The notes below the pieces were generated by a model, which saw only the letters and a program-made list of their open reading frames with translations, made no database searches and had not been told where the DNA came from. Shown here one piece after another: positions 41,249-49,659 of a stretch of DNA of 64,000 nucleotides. Position 1 is the first letter of the stretch. The number at the start of each line of letters is the position of its first letter. The stretch covers positions 124,001 through 188,000 of the forward strand of contig NZ_FNDR01000010.1 in the NCBI RefSeq assembly GCF_900099805.1, read 5' to 3'. The DNA comes from Variovorax sp. OV700 (GTDB lineage Bacteria; Pseudomonadota; Gammaproteobacteria; Burkholderiales; Burkholderiaceae_C). A program made the translations under genes and the position numbers.

Positions 41249-42745
41249 CTATTTGCCGCCCTTGGCGGAAGGCAGCTTGGACACCAGGCGCAGGGAGACG
41301 GTGAGGCCTTCGAGCTGGTAGTGCGGGCGCAGGAAGAACTTCGAGGTGTAGTAGCCGGGGTTGCCCTCGACCTCTTCCACCACCACCTCGGCCGCGGCCA
41401 GCGGCTTGCGGGCCTTGGTTTCCTCGGACGAGTTGACCGGGTCCCCGTCGACGTAGTTCATGATCCATTTGTTGAGCCAGCGCTGCATGTCGTCGCGCTC
41501 CTTGAAGCTGCCGACCTTGTCGCGCACGATGCACTTCAGGTAGTGCGCAAAGCGGTTGCAGGCAAACAGGTAGGGGAGGCGCGCCGCGAGGTTGGCGTTG
41601 GCCGTGGCGTCCGGGTCGTCGTACTCCGCCGGCTTGTGCAGCGACTGCGCGCCGATGAAGGCCGCGAAGTCGGAGTTCTTGCGGTGGATGAGCGAGAGCA
41701 GGCCGGCCTTCGAGAGCTCGGCCTCGCGCCGGTCGCTGATGGCGATCTCGGTCGGGCACTTCTGGTCCACGCCGCCGTCGTCGCTCGGGAAGGTGTGCAG
41801 CGGCAGGTTCTCCACCGCGCCGCCCGACTCGATGCCGCGGATGCGCGAGCCCCAGCCGTAGAGCTTGTACGAGCGGTTGATGTTGGTGGCCATGGCGTAG
41901 GCTGCATTGGCCCACGCGTATTTGCTGTGGTCGGCGCCGGCCGTGTCTTCCTCGAAATCGAACTCTTCGACCGGGTTGGTGTTCGCGCCGTAGGGCGTGC
42001 GCGCCAGGAAGCGCGGCATGCACAGGCCCAGGTACTTGGCATCGTCCGACTCACGCAGCGACCGCCAGCCGGCGTACTCGGGCGTCGAGAAGATCTTGGT
42101 CAGGTCGCGCGGATTGGCGAGCTCCTGCCACGACTCCATCTGCATCAGGTTGGAGCTCGCGCCGGTGATGAAGGGCGCATGCGCGGAGGCCGCGATCTTG
42201 GCCATCTCGCCCAGCAGCTCGACGTCGGGCGGGCTCTGGTCGAAGTGGTAGTCGCCCACCAGCGCGCCGAAAGGCTCGCCGCCGAACTGGCCGTACTCCT
42301 GCTCGTAGACCTTCTTGAACAGTGGGCTCTGGTCCCAGGCGGCTCCCTTGAACTTCTTGAGCGTCTTGCTCAGGTCTTTCTTGGAGATGTCCATCACACG
42401 GATCTTCAGGTGCTCGTCCGACTCGGTGTTGTTCACCATGTAGTGCAGGCCGCGCCAGGCACTTTCGAGCTTCTGGAAATCTTCGTTGTGAAGAATCGCA
42501 TTGACCTGGTCGGTGAGCTTCTTGTCGATGGCCGCGATCATGGCCTGGATCGATTTGGTCACATCCTTGCCGATGACCGTGCTGTTGCTCAGCGCCTGCT
42601 GCGCCAGCGTGAGCACGGCCGCCTCGACGGCGCTCTTGGCCTCATCGCTGCGGGGTTTGAACTCCTTTTGCAGGAGCGAGGAAAAGTCGCTCCCTGCGTA
42701 TGCGACGTCCTTGAGTGCGCTCTGCTGCTCGAGTGCTTCTGCCAT
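41249..42745 (-). CDS. tssC: T6SS sheath protein TssC
   Basis: Large sheath subunit (VipB/ImpD), 498 residues, normal length; it polymerises with TssB into the contractile sheath. Family segments seen include ESAWRGLHYMVNNTESDEHL, PFGALVGDYHFDQSPPDVEL, and the C-terminal YYTSKFFLRPHYQLEGLTVS. The ATG at 42745 follows gagaaagcatc. The 138 bp gap before hcp and the 32 bp gap after tssB agree with the usual tssB-tssC-hcp order. Confidence 0.97.
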   Translation of the reverse strand: MAEALEQQSALKDVAYAGSDFSSLLQKEFKPRSDEAKSAVEAAVLTLAQQALSNSTVIGKDVTKSIQAMIAAIDKKLTDQVNAILHNEDFQKLESAWRGLHYMVNNTESDEHLKIRVMDISKKDLSKTLKKFKGAAWDQSPLFKKVYEQEYGQFGGEPFGALVGDYHFDQSPPDVELLGEMAKIAASAHAPFITGASSNLMQMESWQELANPRDLTKIFSTPEYAGWRSLRESDDAKYLGLCMPRFLARTPYGANTNPVEEFDFEEDTAGADHSKYAWANAAYAMATNINRSYKLYGWGSRIRGIESGGAVENLPLHTFPSDDGGVDQKCPTEIAISDRREAELSKAGLLSLIHRKNSDFAAFIGAQSLHKPAEYDDPDATANANLAARLPYLFACNRFAHYLKCIVRDKVGSFKERDDMQRWLNKWIMNYVDGDPVNSSEETKARKPLAAAEVVVEEVEGNPGYYTSKFFLRPHYQLEGLTVSLRLVSKLPSAKGGK

Positions 42746-42777
42746 GATGCTTTCTCCTGGTGGTCCGGTGGTATTGG

Positions 42778-43293
42778 TCAGGCGGCGGGCGCGGTGCCGT
42801 CTTCGGGTTTCTTGCTCGCGGCCAGGGTGGCCAGCAGTGCCGGGTCTTCCAGCACCTTGGCCAGCAGGTCTTCAGCGCCGCCCTTGCCGTCCATGTAGGT
42901 CACCAGGTTCGACAGCTGGGTACGCGCCTCGAGCAGCTTGCTGAGCGCATCGACCTTCTTCGCCACCGCGGCGGGCGAGAAGTCCTCCATGTTCTCGAAG
43001 GTGATGTCGACCTTCAGGTCGCCATCGCCGGTGAGGGTGTTGGGCACCGAGAACGCCGCGCGCGGCTTCATGGCCTTCATGCGCGAGTCGAAGTTGTCGG
43101 TGTCGATCTCGAGAAACTTGCGATCGGCCACCGGCGCCAGCGGATCGACCGGCTTGCCGGACAGGTCGGCAAGCACCCCCATCACGAAGGGCAGCTGGAT
43201 CTTTTTCTCGGCGCCGTAGAGTTCGACGTCGTACTCGATCTGTACCCGGGGCGCCCGGTTTCTGGCGATGAATTTCTGACTGCTCTTGGCCAT
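42778..43293 (-). CDS. tssB: T6SS sheath protein TssB
   Basis: Small sheath subunit (VipA/ImpC family), 171 residues. The N-terminus MAKSSQKFIARNRAPRVQIE and the core LPFVMGVLADLSGKPVDPL, then KFLEIDTDNFDSRMKAMKPR, are diagnostic. It binds TssC and presents the ClpV-binding surface. The ATG at 43293 follows aaggagcacttcc. It lies 67 bases after tssA. Confidence 0.97.
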   Translation of the reverse strand: MAKSSQKFIARNRAPRVQIEYDVELYGAEKKIQLPFVMGVLADLSGKPVDPLAPVADRKFLEIDTDNFDSRMKAMKPRAAFSVPNTLTGDGDLKVDITFENMEDFSPAAVAKKVDALSKLLEARTQLSNLVTYMDGKGGAEDLLAKVLEDPALLATLAASKKPEDGTAPAA

Positions 43294-43360
43294 GGAAGTG
43301 CTCCTTGCGGGTGTGAATGGGACGGGCCGGTAAAACGAGGGAACGAAGAATGAAGTGGGT

Positions 43361-44395
43361 TTATTCGGATGGGCGCTTGCCCGTCACGTTCTCGATGGTG
43401 TCCATCGCGTTGGGCGCGAGGTTGGCCATGATCTCGAGGAAGCTCACACCGATGAGCTTCTTCGCGCGCTCGATCAGGAGCGGCGCCGGATTGCCGGGCT
43501 CGGCCTGTTCGAGATAGCGGATCACGCGGTCGAGCATCTGCACGGCGTCCTGCCGGTTCTGGATCTCGCCGCGCGCGGCGGCCGAGCGCGGAGAAGAAGC
43601 CGCGCCCTGCGTTTCATCGTTGCCGGCATCGCCGGCGGCGTCCACCTCTTCGGGGGCGCCGCTCGCAAGGCTGCAGGCCCGCTGCAGCACGCGGCCGATG
43701 CTGCGCAGGGGGGCGAGGTCGACCGCGTCGGCGCGGCCGGTGCGCTCGACCAGCAGCGCCTGCAGGCGTTCCACCAGGCCGGGTACGCTCACGGCGGCCT
43801 GCAAAAGCTCGGGGCGCTCTGCCTGGATCGCTTCAAGGCCGCCCTGGATCTGCGACATCGAATAGGTCGGATCGCCGCCGACGGCGTTCAGCGCGTTGCT
43901 TGCAATGGCGATGTCGCGCACGCGGATCGGGCCGACACCGGGCGCCACGCCCACCTGCGCGTCGTACAGGTCGCGCAGCACCATGTTCTCGTCCCACAGC
44001 GGTGCCAGCGCGTTGAGGCGCATCGTGGGGTCGTTGTCGTCGTCGGCATCGAGCGTTGGATGTATGCCGTCCCAGAAGCGGTCGAACAGGCCGATCAGCA
44101 ATTGAAGGCCCGCGATGAAGCCGGCCACGCCCTGCAGCCGCGTGGAAGCGCGCAAGAGCAGCACCGCGGCGCGCACGTCCTTGCTCCGGCGCAGGATCGC
44201 GTCGGACTGTTCGGCCACATCGCGCCACTCCGGCTCCACCGCCGGTATGACGGTGTCGCCGAACTGTTGCTCGGGCTTGCCCTGCGAGGACGCCGCCAGC
44301 GCGGTAAAGGCTGCGTCGTACTCCAGGTCGTCGCCGCACGGCGATGCCTCGCCGATGGGCGTGAGCAGGGCTTCGACAAGTTCGTTGGTCAGCAT
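43361..44395 (-). CDS. tssA: T6SS sheath-assembly initiator TssA
   Basis: TssA (ImpA N-terminal family), about 344 residues, which primes the baseplate and guides tube/sheath growth. The N-terminal ImpA domain is clear (LLTPIGEASPCGDDLEYDAA, SKDVRAAVLLLRASTRLQGV). The C-terminal part (QMLDRVIRYLEQAEPGNPAP, LIERAKKLIGVSFLEIMANL) carries the RYLE.EP.NPAP-type motif of the shorter TssA class. I chose the start at 44395 because it begins the family motif MLTNELVEALLTPI; the frame runs further upstream but without similarity. A strong promoter lies directly upstream (separate feature). Confidence 0.93.
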   Translation of the reverse strand: MLTNELVEALLTPIGEASPCGDDLEYDAAFTALAASSQGKPEQQFGDTVIPAVEPEWRDVAEQSDAILRRSKDVRAAVLLLRASTRLQGVAGFIAGLQLLIGLFDRFWDGIHPTLDADDDNDPTMRLNALAPLWDENMVLRDLYDAQVGVAPGVGPIRVRDIAIASNALNAVGGDPTYSMSQIQGGLEAIQAERPELLQAAVSVPGLVERLQALLVERTGRADAVDLAPLRSIGRVLQRACSLASGAPEEVDAAGDAGNDETQGAASSPRSAAARGEIQNRQDAVQMLDRVIRYLEQAEPGNPAPLLIERAKKLIGVSFLEIMANLAPNAMDTIENVTGKRPSE

Positions 44396-44396
44396 G

Positions 44397-44424
44397 TTGC
44401 CTGTTCGAGTTGGCTGGTGATAAT
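44397..44424 (+). promoter_or_regulatory. candidate promoter for tssJ
   Basis: ttgcct (44397-44402) and gataat (44419-44424) are 16 bases apart and read toward tssJ, whose ribosome site gaaggga follows. The -10 shares bases with the opposing tssA promoter. Confidence 0.4.
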
Positions 44425-44448
44425 CAAAGATGCGTCGGAACCGGTCAA
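44420..44448 (-). promoter_or_regulatory. candidate sigma-70 promoter for tssA-tssB-tssC-hcp
   Basis: On the minus strand ttgacc (44448-44443) and gattat (44425-44420) have a 17-base spacer, just upstream of the tssA start at 44395. This is one of the better promoter matches in the window. It overlaps the opposing tssJ promoter. Confidence 0.6.
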
Positions 44449-44466
44449 TGCAACGAAGGGAATAGC

Positions 44467-44979
44467 ATGCGCACGCTGGGTACACACCATTCGTCCTATG
44501 GACGCACTCCTGCCGCGGTTTCGCGGCGCCTGGCGCTGGGTTGCGGCCTGGCGTTGGCTGGCGTCCTGATGGCCGGCTGCGCAAGCAAGCCCGTGGTCAC
44601 GCCGGTGTCGATCACGCTGGTTGCGGGAGCCGATGCCAACCCCGATGCGCGCGGCCGCGCTTCGCCGCTGACGGTACGTGTCTATGCGCTCAAGTCGCCG
44701 GGTCCGTTCGAAGGCGCCGACTTCTTCTCGCTGTTCGAGAAAGACCAGGCCACGCTCGGCGCCGAGCTGGTTCAGCGCGAAGAGATGCTGCTGCGCCCCG
44801 GCGAAAGCAAGAAGCTCGATCTCACCCTGCCCGCCGATGCCAAGGCCATCGGCGTGATGGCCGCATTCCGCGACCTGGACCGTGCGCGCTGGCGCGAAGT
44901 GCGCGCCGTGGAAGCAGGCAAGCCGCAGACGCTCACGGTGACCTTCGGCGCCCGGCAGATCCGCGTCGAAAGCAAGTAG
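44467..44979 (+). CDS. tssJ: T6SS outer-membrane lipoprotein TssJ
   Basis: TssJ (VasD/SciN/Lip family), 170 residues, the outer-membrane lipoprotein of the T6SS envelope complex that binds the TssM periplasmic end. The N-terminal lipoprotein signal (LALGCGLALAGVLMAGC) ends in lipobox LMAGC. The mature core SPLTVRVYALKSPGPFEGAD, then FFSLFEKDQATLGAELVQRE, is the conserved TssJ sandwich. ATG 44467 follows gaaggga. It is transcribed away from tssA and is a single-gene unit here, convergent with the gene at 44994-46112. Confidence 0.93.
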   Translation: MRTLGTHHSSYGRTPAAVSRRLALGCGLALAGVLMAGCASKPVVTPVSITLVAGADANPDARGRASPLTVRVYALKSPGPFEGADFFSLFEKDQATLGAELVQREEMLLRPGESKKLDLTLPADAKAIGVMAAFRDLDRARWREVRAVEAGKPQTLTVTFGARQIRVESK

Positions 44980-44993
44980 GTTCGTCAGGCGCT

Positions 44994-46112
44994 TCATGGC
45001 GGCGCCGCGCTTCCATTCGAAGGGCGGCCGGGTCGTACGAGCGGCTGGTCGGCCGGCAGGAAGTGCGCGAACACATCGTTCACGAACGCGCCGCCGGCGG
45101 CCCCTGATGCGGCGGCCGTGAAGTAGAGGCCGCGCCACCGAAGCCCGCGCGAACCCCGGCCATGGCTTTCGAACAAGGCATCCGCCACCTTGCGCAGCGC
45201 GGGTTGCAGCGCCCGCATCGCCTCGACGAATTCATGGATCGCAAGCCGGCCCGAAGCGCCCGGCTGTTCGCGCAGCAATGCCATGCGCAGCGCGTGCAAT
45301 TGCAGCGCCATGGGATCGAACAGGGCATCGAGCCGCGCGGCCGCCGTGTCGTTGCCGCCATGCGGCTCGGCCAGCCGATGGCCGATGGCTTGCGCCAGCA
45401 CCTCCGGAGGCAGCATGCCGCGCAGCGTGGCATAGCCCGCCAGTTGTTCGAGGCCGGTCACGACGAGGTAGACGGGCAACTGCAGGCGCAGGGTGTCGCC
45501 GGCCTCTTCGAGCAGGCGATGCATCCGGGCCGCGAGTGGCTTCATCGCTCCGGGGTCCGCGCGCCGCAGCTCGCTCGCGGCGACGCACACCACCAGCCCG
45601 TTCAGCGGCAGCCGGTCGCGCCGCTCGGCCAGTGCGAGCAGCGCCTGCAGCCAGAGGCCGCGCGTGTGCGGCGCCGCCGCCGCCTCGCTGACAGCCGCCG
45701 GATGGAGTTCGATGGCCGTCATCGAACCGGTGAGCCACCAGCGCCAGTACGGTTCGCCGAAGGGTTCGCTGCCCGAAGGCACAAGCCGCTCGGCATGCGC
45801 CGCCGCCAGCAGGCCCGGCAGATTGGCCGCCGCGTCGCCCAGGAAGAGAAACCACGGCGCCGGGGCGCTGCGTTGCCGCATCGGCTGGCGCAGGGCCTGG
45901 CGTGCCTGCGACATGGCGTCGCGCACGGCTTCGATGGCGGCCTCGTCGGTTTTGGCGGCCGTTGGGCCCTGAGCATCGATGCGCCGCCGCAGCGCACGCC
46001 GGCGCGCACCGCGGCCCGCATCGCGCACGGTTCCGTACAGCAGCATGAAGCCGATCAGGCACAGCAACAGCAGCAGCCAGAAGAGATGGGCGGGCGACGG
46101 CGCGGCGGTCAT
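44994..46112 (-). CDS. degenerate short TssM-like (IcmF) protein
   Basis: About 372 residues resembling only the N-terminal cytoplasmic part of TssM. One membrane helix (HLFWLLLLLCLIGFMLLYG) replaces TssM's pair. The TssM P-loop (FIGAPGAGKTTAL) corresponds to FLGDAAANLPGLL, which lacks the GK[ST] needed for nucleotide binding. Further matches to TssM run in order: PLNGLVVCVAASELR to PLNGVFLTVSVADLL, and LPVYLVVTGLEQL to LPVYVLVTKSDLL. The long periplasmic region of TssM is missing, and so is the TssJ-binding end. It pairs with the DotU-like gene at 46138-47466 (25-base gap), so it may be a regulatory decoy or an accessory-complex subunit. Confidence 0.7.
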   Translation of the reverse strand: MTAAPSPAHLFWLLLLLCLIGFMLLYGTVRDAGRGARRRALRRRIDAQGPTAAKTDEAAIEAVRDAMSQARQALRQPMRQRSAPAPWFLFLGDAAANLPGLLAAAHAERLVPSGSEPFGEPYWRWWLTGSMTAIELHPAAVSEAAAAPHTRGLWLQALLALAERRDRLPLNGLVVCVAASELRRADPGAMKPLAARMHRLLEEAGDTLRLQLPVYLVVTGLEQLAGYATLRGMLPPEVLAQAIGHRLAEPHGGNDTAAARLDALFDPMALQLHALRMALLREQPGASGRLAIHEFVEAMRALQPALRKVADALFESHGRGSRGLRWRGLYFTAAASGAAGGAFVNDVFAHFLPADQPLVRPGRPSNGSAAPP

Positions 46113-46137
46113 GGCGATGGCGTGAGGGCTTTTCTTC

Positions 46138-47466
46138 TCAGCGGGCGGCGGTGTCGAGCGACACGAAATCCGCGATCAGCCGGTCTCCGCCCTTGTTGGC
46201 AGCGAGCGCTTCGCGCAGGCGCAGCAGATAGGCCGAGGCCAGTTCGAAAGGCGGCCGGTCGGCGGTTTCGTTGAACGGCGTGGGAGACGAGAGCACGGTG
46301 ATCAGCACGCTGCCGAAGGGCGGGCCCACGAGCCAGCTGGAGGGCACCTCGCGGCCCAGCTCGAGTTTTTCGCCGGCGCGCAGCCGCGTGGCCACCTGGC
46401 CGGCGTTCAGGTGCATGACCGAACCGTCGACCGTGTAGTAGTCGACCCACAGGTAGCTGTCGTGGTTCGGTGCCGCCACCTGCACGCGCACGCTGTCGCC
46501 TTCGCGAAGCTGGCCGTTCCTGGCCGTGAGGGCTTCCACATCCAGTCCGTAGGCCTTGTCGCGGTTTCGCAGCTGGTAGGGCTTCAGGATGGCGAACACC
46601 TCGCAGTGCGGCCAAAGGCGCAGCTCGACGTCGAACGCGGGCGACTTGACTCCCGGCATCGCAGCCACCTCGTGCTCGACTCTTTTCAGGTCCGCGGGCA
46701 GCGAGACGAAACCGCTGATGCGCAGGTTGCCGTCCTTGCCCGGCGTGGCCGCGAGGTCGGCGCAGGCGTAGGTCTGCAAGTGCTGCTCGATGCGCTGGCC
46801 CAGGCTCGGCTCTGCCGCCGTCGGCCCGGCCGGCCACAGCCACCACAGCAGATAGAGCAGCGGCAACAGCAGCGCGAGTGCACCGGTGGCGCGCAGCAAT
46901 GCGCGGTCGCGGCGCTGCGTGTCGTGCGGTCCGGGCGGGTCCGCCACGCGGTAGGGTTGCGGCGTGATGCGGTCCTGCACCAGGCTGCCGAGCGCCAGCG
47001 GCCGCAGCCGCAGCTGGCGGGCGTGCAGGTCCTTCAGCTTGCCAAGCTCGCCCCGGTCGCCGTTCTCGAAGTAATACTGGCCCTTGAAGCCATACACGAG
47101 CGCATGCCAGTAGACCTCGCGTACCTCGTCGTCCTCTGCGGTCAGTGCCGACAGGTGATGGAAGAACTCGCTGTGCGCATTGTTCGAATTGAAGAGTTGC
47201 ACCTGCAGCGGCGCGGCGCTGCTTGCCGCACCGGAATGGCGGGCCAGGATCTCGTCGATCCAGGCCACCATGGCAAAGGCCGCGGATTCGACCTGCGCGG
47301 CGGGCGTGCGGGATGCCATGGCACAGGCGCGCGCCGCGTCCAGCAATCGGCGTGCCTGTTGCTGCGCGGCATCATGCGAGAGCGTGGTGCGGCCGGCGGC
47401 AATCGATGCGTCGAGAGCCAGGCCGAATGAAACGAATGCCGAAAAACAGTCGAGCAGCCGGGCCAT
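46138..47466 (-). CDS. DotU/TssL-like protein with C-terminal DUF4384-like domain
   Basis: About 442 residues. The N-terminal DotU domain (LLDCFSAFVSFGLALDASIA, WIDEILARHSGA, LVYGFKGQYYFENG) and one membrane helix (ALLRATGALALLLPLLYLLW) match TssL. The periplasmic part is not OmpA; instead, after a BON-like stretch (NLRISGFVSLPADLKRVEHE), it has a DUF4384-like module (REGDSVRVQVAAPNHDSYLW, then VGPPFGSVLITVLSSPTPFN), as in PpkA and the caspase. Start chosen at 47466; an upstream ATG at 47571 would add 35 residues and follows ggaaga very closely. It is a second DotU-type protein in a locus that already has tssL, adjacent to a degenerate TssM. Confidence 0.75.
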   Translation of the reverse strand: MARLLDCFSAFVSFGLALDASIAAGRTTLSHDAAQQQARRLLDAARACAMASRTPAAQVESAAFAMVAWIDEILARHSGAASSAAPLQVQLFNSNNAHSEFFHHLSALTAEDDEVREVYWHALVYGFKGQYYFENGDRGELGKLKDLHARQLRLRPLALGSLVQDRITPQPYRVADPPGPHDTQRRDRALLRATGALALLLPLLYLLWWLWPAGPTAAEPSLGQRIEQHLQTYACADLAATPGKDGNLRISGFVSLPADLKRVEHEVAAMPGVKSPAFDVELRLWPHCEVFAILKPYQLRNRDKAYGLDVEALTARNGQLREGDSVRVQVAAPNHDSYLWVDYYTVDGSVMHLNAGQVATRLRAGEKLELGREVPSSWLVGPPFGSVLITVLSSPTPFNETADRPPFELASAYLLRLREALAANKGGDRLIADFVSLDTAAR

Positions 47467-47711
47467 GAACCGCGCCCGTTCACTGCGCTTGCATGGCGAG
47501 GGATGCCTTGCACCGGCGTCTGCAGCGATGGCACATGCCCATGTCCCCGGTTCCTTCGAATAGGCGTTCATTCTTCCAAACGCGGCGCGGCGGGCGCCAT
47601 ATCGCTTGGGGTCTATGCCGTTCGTCGGGCAATCCGGCCTTGCTGCGCGGGGCAATCGCCGGTATCTTCTGCTTCCGCTGAGTTCAATGCACGCTGGGAC
47701 TGGGACATGCC

Positions 47712-48395
47712 ATGAAAATTCTGATCGCCGACGACCACCGGCTCGTCATCGAGGCGGTCAAAGCCAAGTTGTCGGAGCTCGAGCCCGGCATCGAGTTCGT
47801 CCTGGCGATGAGCGTCGACGAACTGCTTGCCGGTGCAAACGACGAGCTCGACTTGGCCCTGATCGACCTCAACATGCCCGGCGCCGACGGCCAGGCCCAC
47901 ATCGACGAAATCCGCCGCCGCCATCCGGCCGTGCCGGTCATCGTGCTTTCCGGCTACGAAGACCCGGCCATCATGCGCAGTGCGCTCGAACGCGGTGTGC
48001 TCGGTTTCATTCCCAAGGCGTATTCGCCCGAGGTCATGCTGTCGGCCGTGCGGCTGGTGCTGGCCGGCGGCGTCTACGTGCCGCCCATGATGCTGACGGC
48101 GCTGCCGCCGGGCATCGTGGCCGGCGTGGCGCCCTCGAAGAACGGCGACGCTCGCTCGGCGGGCGCGTCGTCGGCAACGCTGGAGCACCTGCGCAGCGTG
48201 CTCACCGAGCGCCAGGTCGAGGTGCTGCAGCTGCTCTCGCAGGGCAAGCCCAACAAGCTCATCGGCCGCAGCCTCGGCATCAGCGAAGGCACCGTGAAGA
48301 TCCATCTCGCGGCGATCTTCCGCGCGCTCAACGTGCGCAATCGCACCGAGGCGGTGGTGGCCGCGCAGGCCTTGACCGAAGCGCAGCAGGCCTAG
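47712..48395 (+). CDS. NarL/FixJ-type response regulator
   Basis: Two-domain regulator of 227 residues. The receiver has DD at 7-8 (ILIADDHR), phospho-acceptor D52 in ALIDLNMPG, S80 in VLSGYED and K102 in GFIPKAYS. The LuxR-type HTH is at about 165-215 (LTERQVEVLQLLSQGKPNKL, SEGTVKIHLAAIFRALNV). No histidine kinase is visible nearby, so it is an orphan. It is divergent from the accessory TssL/TssM pair with a 245 bp gap in which I see no strong promoter. Whether it controls the T6SS cannot be told from sequence. A terminator-like stem follows it. Confidence 0.93.
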   Translation: MKILIADDHRLVIEAVKAKLSELEPGIEFVLAMSVDELLAGANDELDLALIDLNMPGADGQAHIDEIRRRHPAVPVIVLSGYEDPAIMRSALERGVLGFIPKAYSPEVMLSAVRLVLAGGVYVPPMMLTALPPGIVAGVAPSKNGDARSAGASSATLEHLRSVLTERQVEVLQLLSQGKPNKLIGRSLGISEGTVKIHLAAIFRALNVRNRTEAVVAAQALTEAQQA

Positions 48396-48396
48396 G

Positions 48397-48432
48397 CCGC
48401 GCGCAACTGCGCGGCGGCTTGTTGTTCTCTTG
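48397..48432 (+). terminator. factor-independent terminator after the response regulator
   Basis: ccgcgc (48397-48402) pairs with gcgcgg (48409-48414) around a 6-base loop, starting 2 bases after the stop, followed by the T-rich cttgttgttctctt. The T tract is interrupted, so it is moderate. Confidence 0.5.
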
Positions 48433-48618
48433 CTTCGTCGCCGGGCTGGGTTCCGGCTGCCGCTATATCTGCATGCCACGTTGCGCGGGTGTGAAATCTC
48501 CGCGAATGACTGCTGCCCGGATGCGCCCCTTTCCTACGCAAGTCAGTGCTTCGAACGTCCAATCTGGCGGTCGAGCCCATCCATTCTTTTTCACCGAAGG
48601 AGGCCATGGACAAGCCCG

Positions 48619-49098
48619 ATGGAGGCGAGTCCGGTGTGTCGCACCATGCACGGCCCTCTTGATTGCGCGCTTCAGAGTCTCCAGCAGCTTGCCTATGCCC
48701 GCATCGCGCGGGAATTCCTTCGCGCAAGGCAGCAGGGGCCTGATCTGCTTTCGCCCTATGACATCCTGATGGACGAAGCGCACCGCCGGGTGCTGCACTG
48801 GGAGCGGGTGCTCTCGGAGTTGCGGCTCCTGATCGACGACCCGCGCCAGATTGCGAGAGTCAAGGTCAGGCGAGCGCTCTATCTGCGCATGTTGCTGGAA
48901 AGCGCACCCACGCGCCTGCAATCGTGGAGCGACAGCGACAGCCTCGGCACCATGCCGAAGTCCCACTTGTTCGAATGGATTTCCTACGACTTCGAGCGGC
49001 TCGAACTGGCCGAGCTGGAAGGCTCCATGTCGCCCGAGGAAGCCGCGTCCTACACGCAGGCGCTCGACGCGCGGGCCAGCAGCATGCGCGAGGAGTGA
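48619..49098 (+). CDS. helical protein of unknown function
   Basis: About 159 residues, mostly helix-forming, with no domain I recognise (LQSLQQLAYARIAREFLRAR, HRRVLHWERVLSELRLLIDD). The C-terminal part ends in a helical LELAELEGSMSPEEAASYTQ. The start is unclear: the strong ribosome site gaaggagg (48596-48603) sits before ATG 48606, which is in a different frame and yields only an 18-residue peptide. In-frame ATG candidates are 48619 and 48646. The overlap could be a leader peptide, a frameshift or chance. Neighbours give no role. Confidence 0.55.
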   Translation: MEASPVCRTMHGPLDCALQSLQQLAYARIAREFLRARQQGPDLLSPYDILMDEAHRRVLHWERVLSELRLLIDDPRQIARVKVRRALYLRMLLESAPTRLQSWSDSDSLGTMPKSHLFEWISYDFERLELAELEGSMSPEEAASYTQALDARASSMREE

Positions 49099-49111
49099 GC
49101 GGACTGCGCTG

Positions 49112-49339
49112 TCAGCCCCGGCCCAACACAACGGCGCCCTCTTGGATATAGCGATCGAATTCGATCTTGGGAATGGCCGCGGTCAGCGACTGGCCGCCTT
49201 CCTGCCAGGTGACCACGACGCTGTCGTCGGCCATGAGGATCTGGCAGTTCCCCTCGGGGATCTTCAGTTTCGGACCGTCGCCCGCACGGAACTCGACATT
49301 GCCCACGATGCGGCCGTCAATCTGCGTGGTGGAAGTCAT
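49112..49339 (-). CDS. small conserved-looking hypothetical protein
   Basis: 75 residues with a predominantly beta pattern (GRIVGNVEFRAGDGPKLKIP, SVVVTWQEGGQSLTAAIPK). No family recognised. The ATG at 49339 follows gagga with a 4-base gap, a good ribosome site, and the translated sequence has no stop or oddity, so I regard it as real. It converges on the preceding gene with 13 bases between the stops and diverges from the DUF2383 gene. Confidence 0.55.
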   Translation of the reverse strand: MTSTTQIDGRIVGNVEFRAGDGPKLKIPEGNCQILMADDSVVVTWQEGGQSLTAAIPKIEFDRYIQEGAVVLGRG

Positions 49340-49659
49340 GGGAATCCTCGAAAAGAAAAGAAGACTGCAAACCCTTTTCTCCCTCATGCCACCGCGGCGC
49401 TGTAGGCAGGGACAGCATTCCCGCGCCGGTTGCATGCTTGCGAGCGATTCGCTCGCAGTGCAGAAATGCGCTAGGCGCTGGCTGTGGCCGAAGAACGCTT
49501 ACAGCGGACGTCAGGCGAAACCGACACCAGCCCCTCGTCGCTCGACCACTATTTCATTTGGAGCCAGCACTTGGCGGCTTGCCTGCCGGCACCGCCTAAT
49601 GCGGGCGATTTTTCAACCTGCCTCGATGTCAACGAGGCACATGATGAAGGAGTCATGAC
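49340..49659. other. 320 bp divergent intergenic region with two stem-loops
   Basis: No gene is supported. Stem 49440-49456 (gcgagcg-att-cgctcgc, perfect 7 bp) has no T tract. Stem 49620-49638 (gcctcg/cgaggc) lies just upstream of the DUF2383 ribosome site aaggag. Promoters for the two flanking divergent genes should lie here, but I see no strong -35/-10 pair. Confidence 0.5.
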
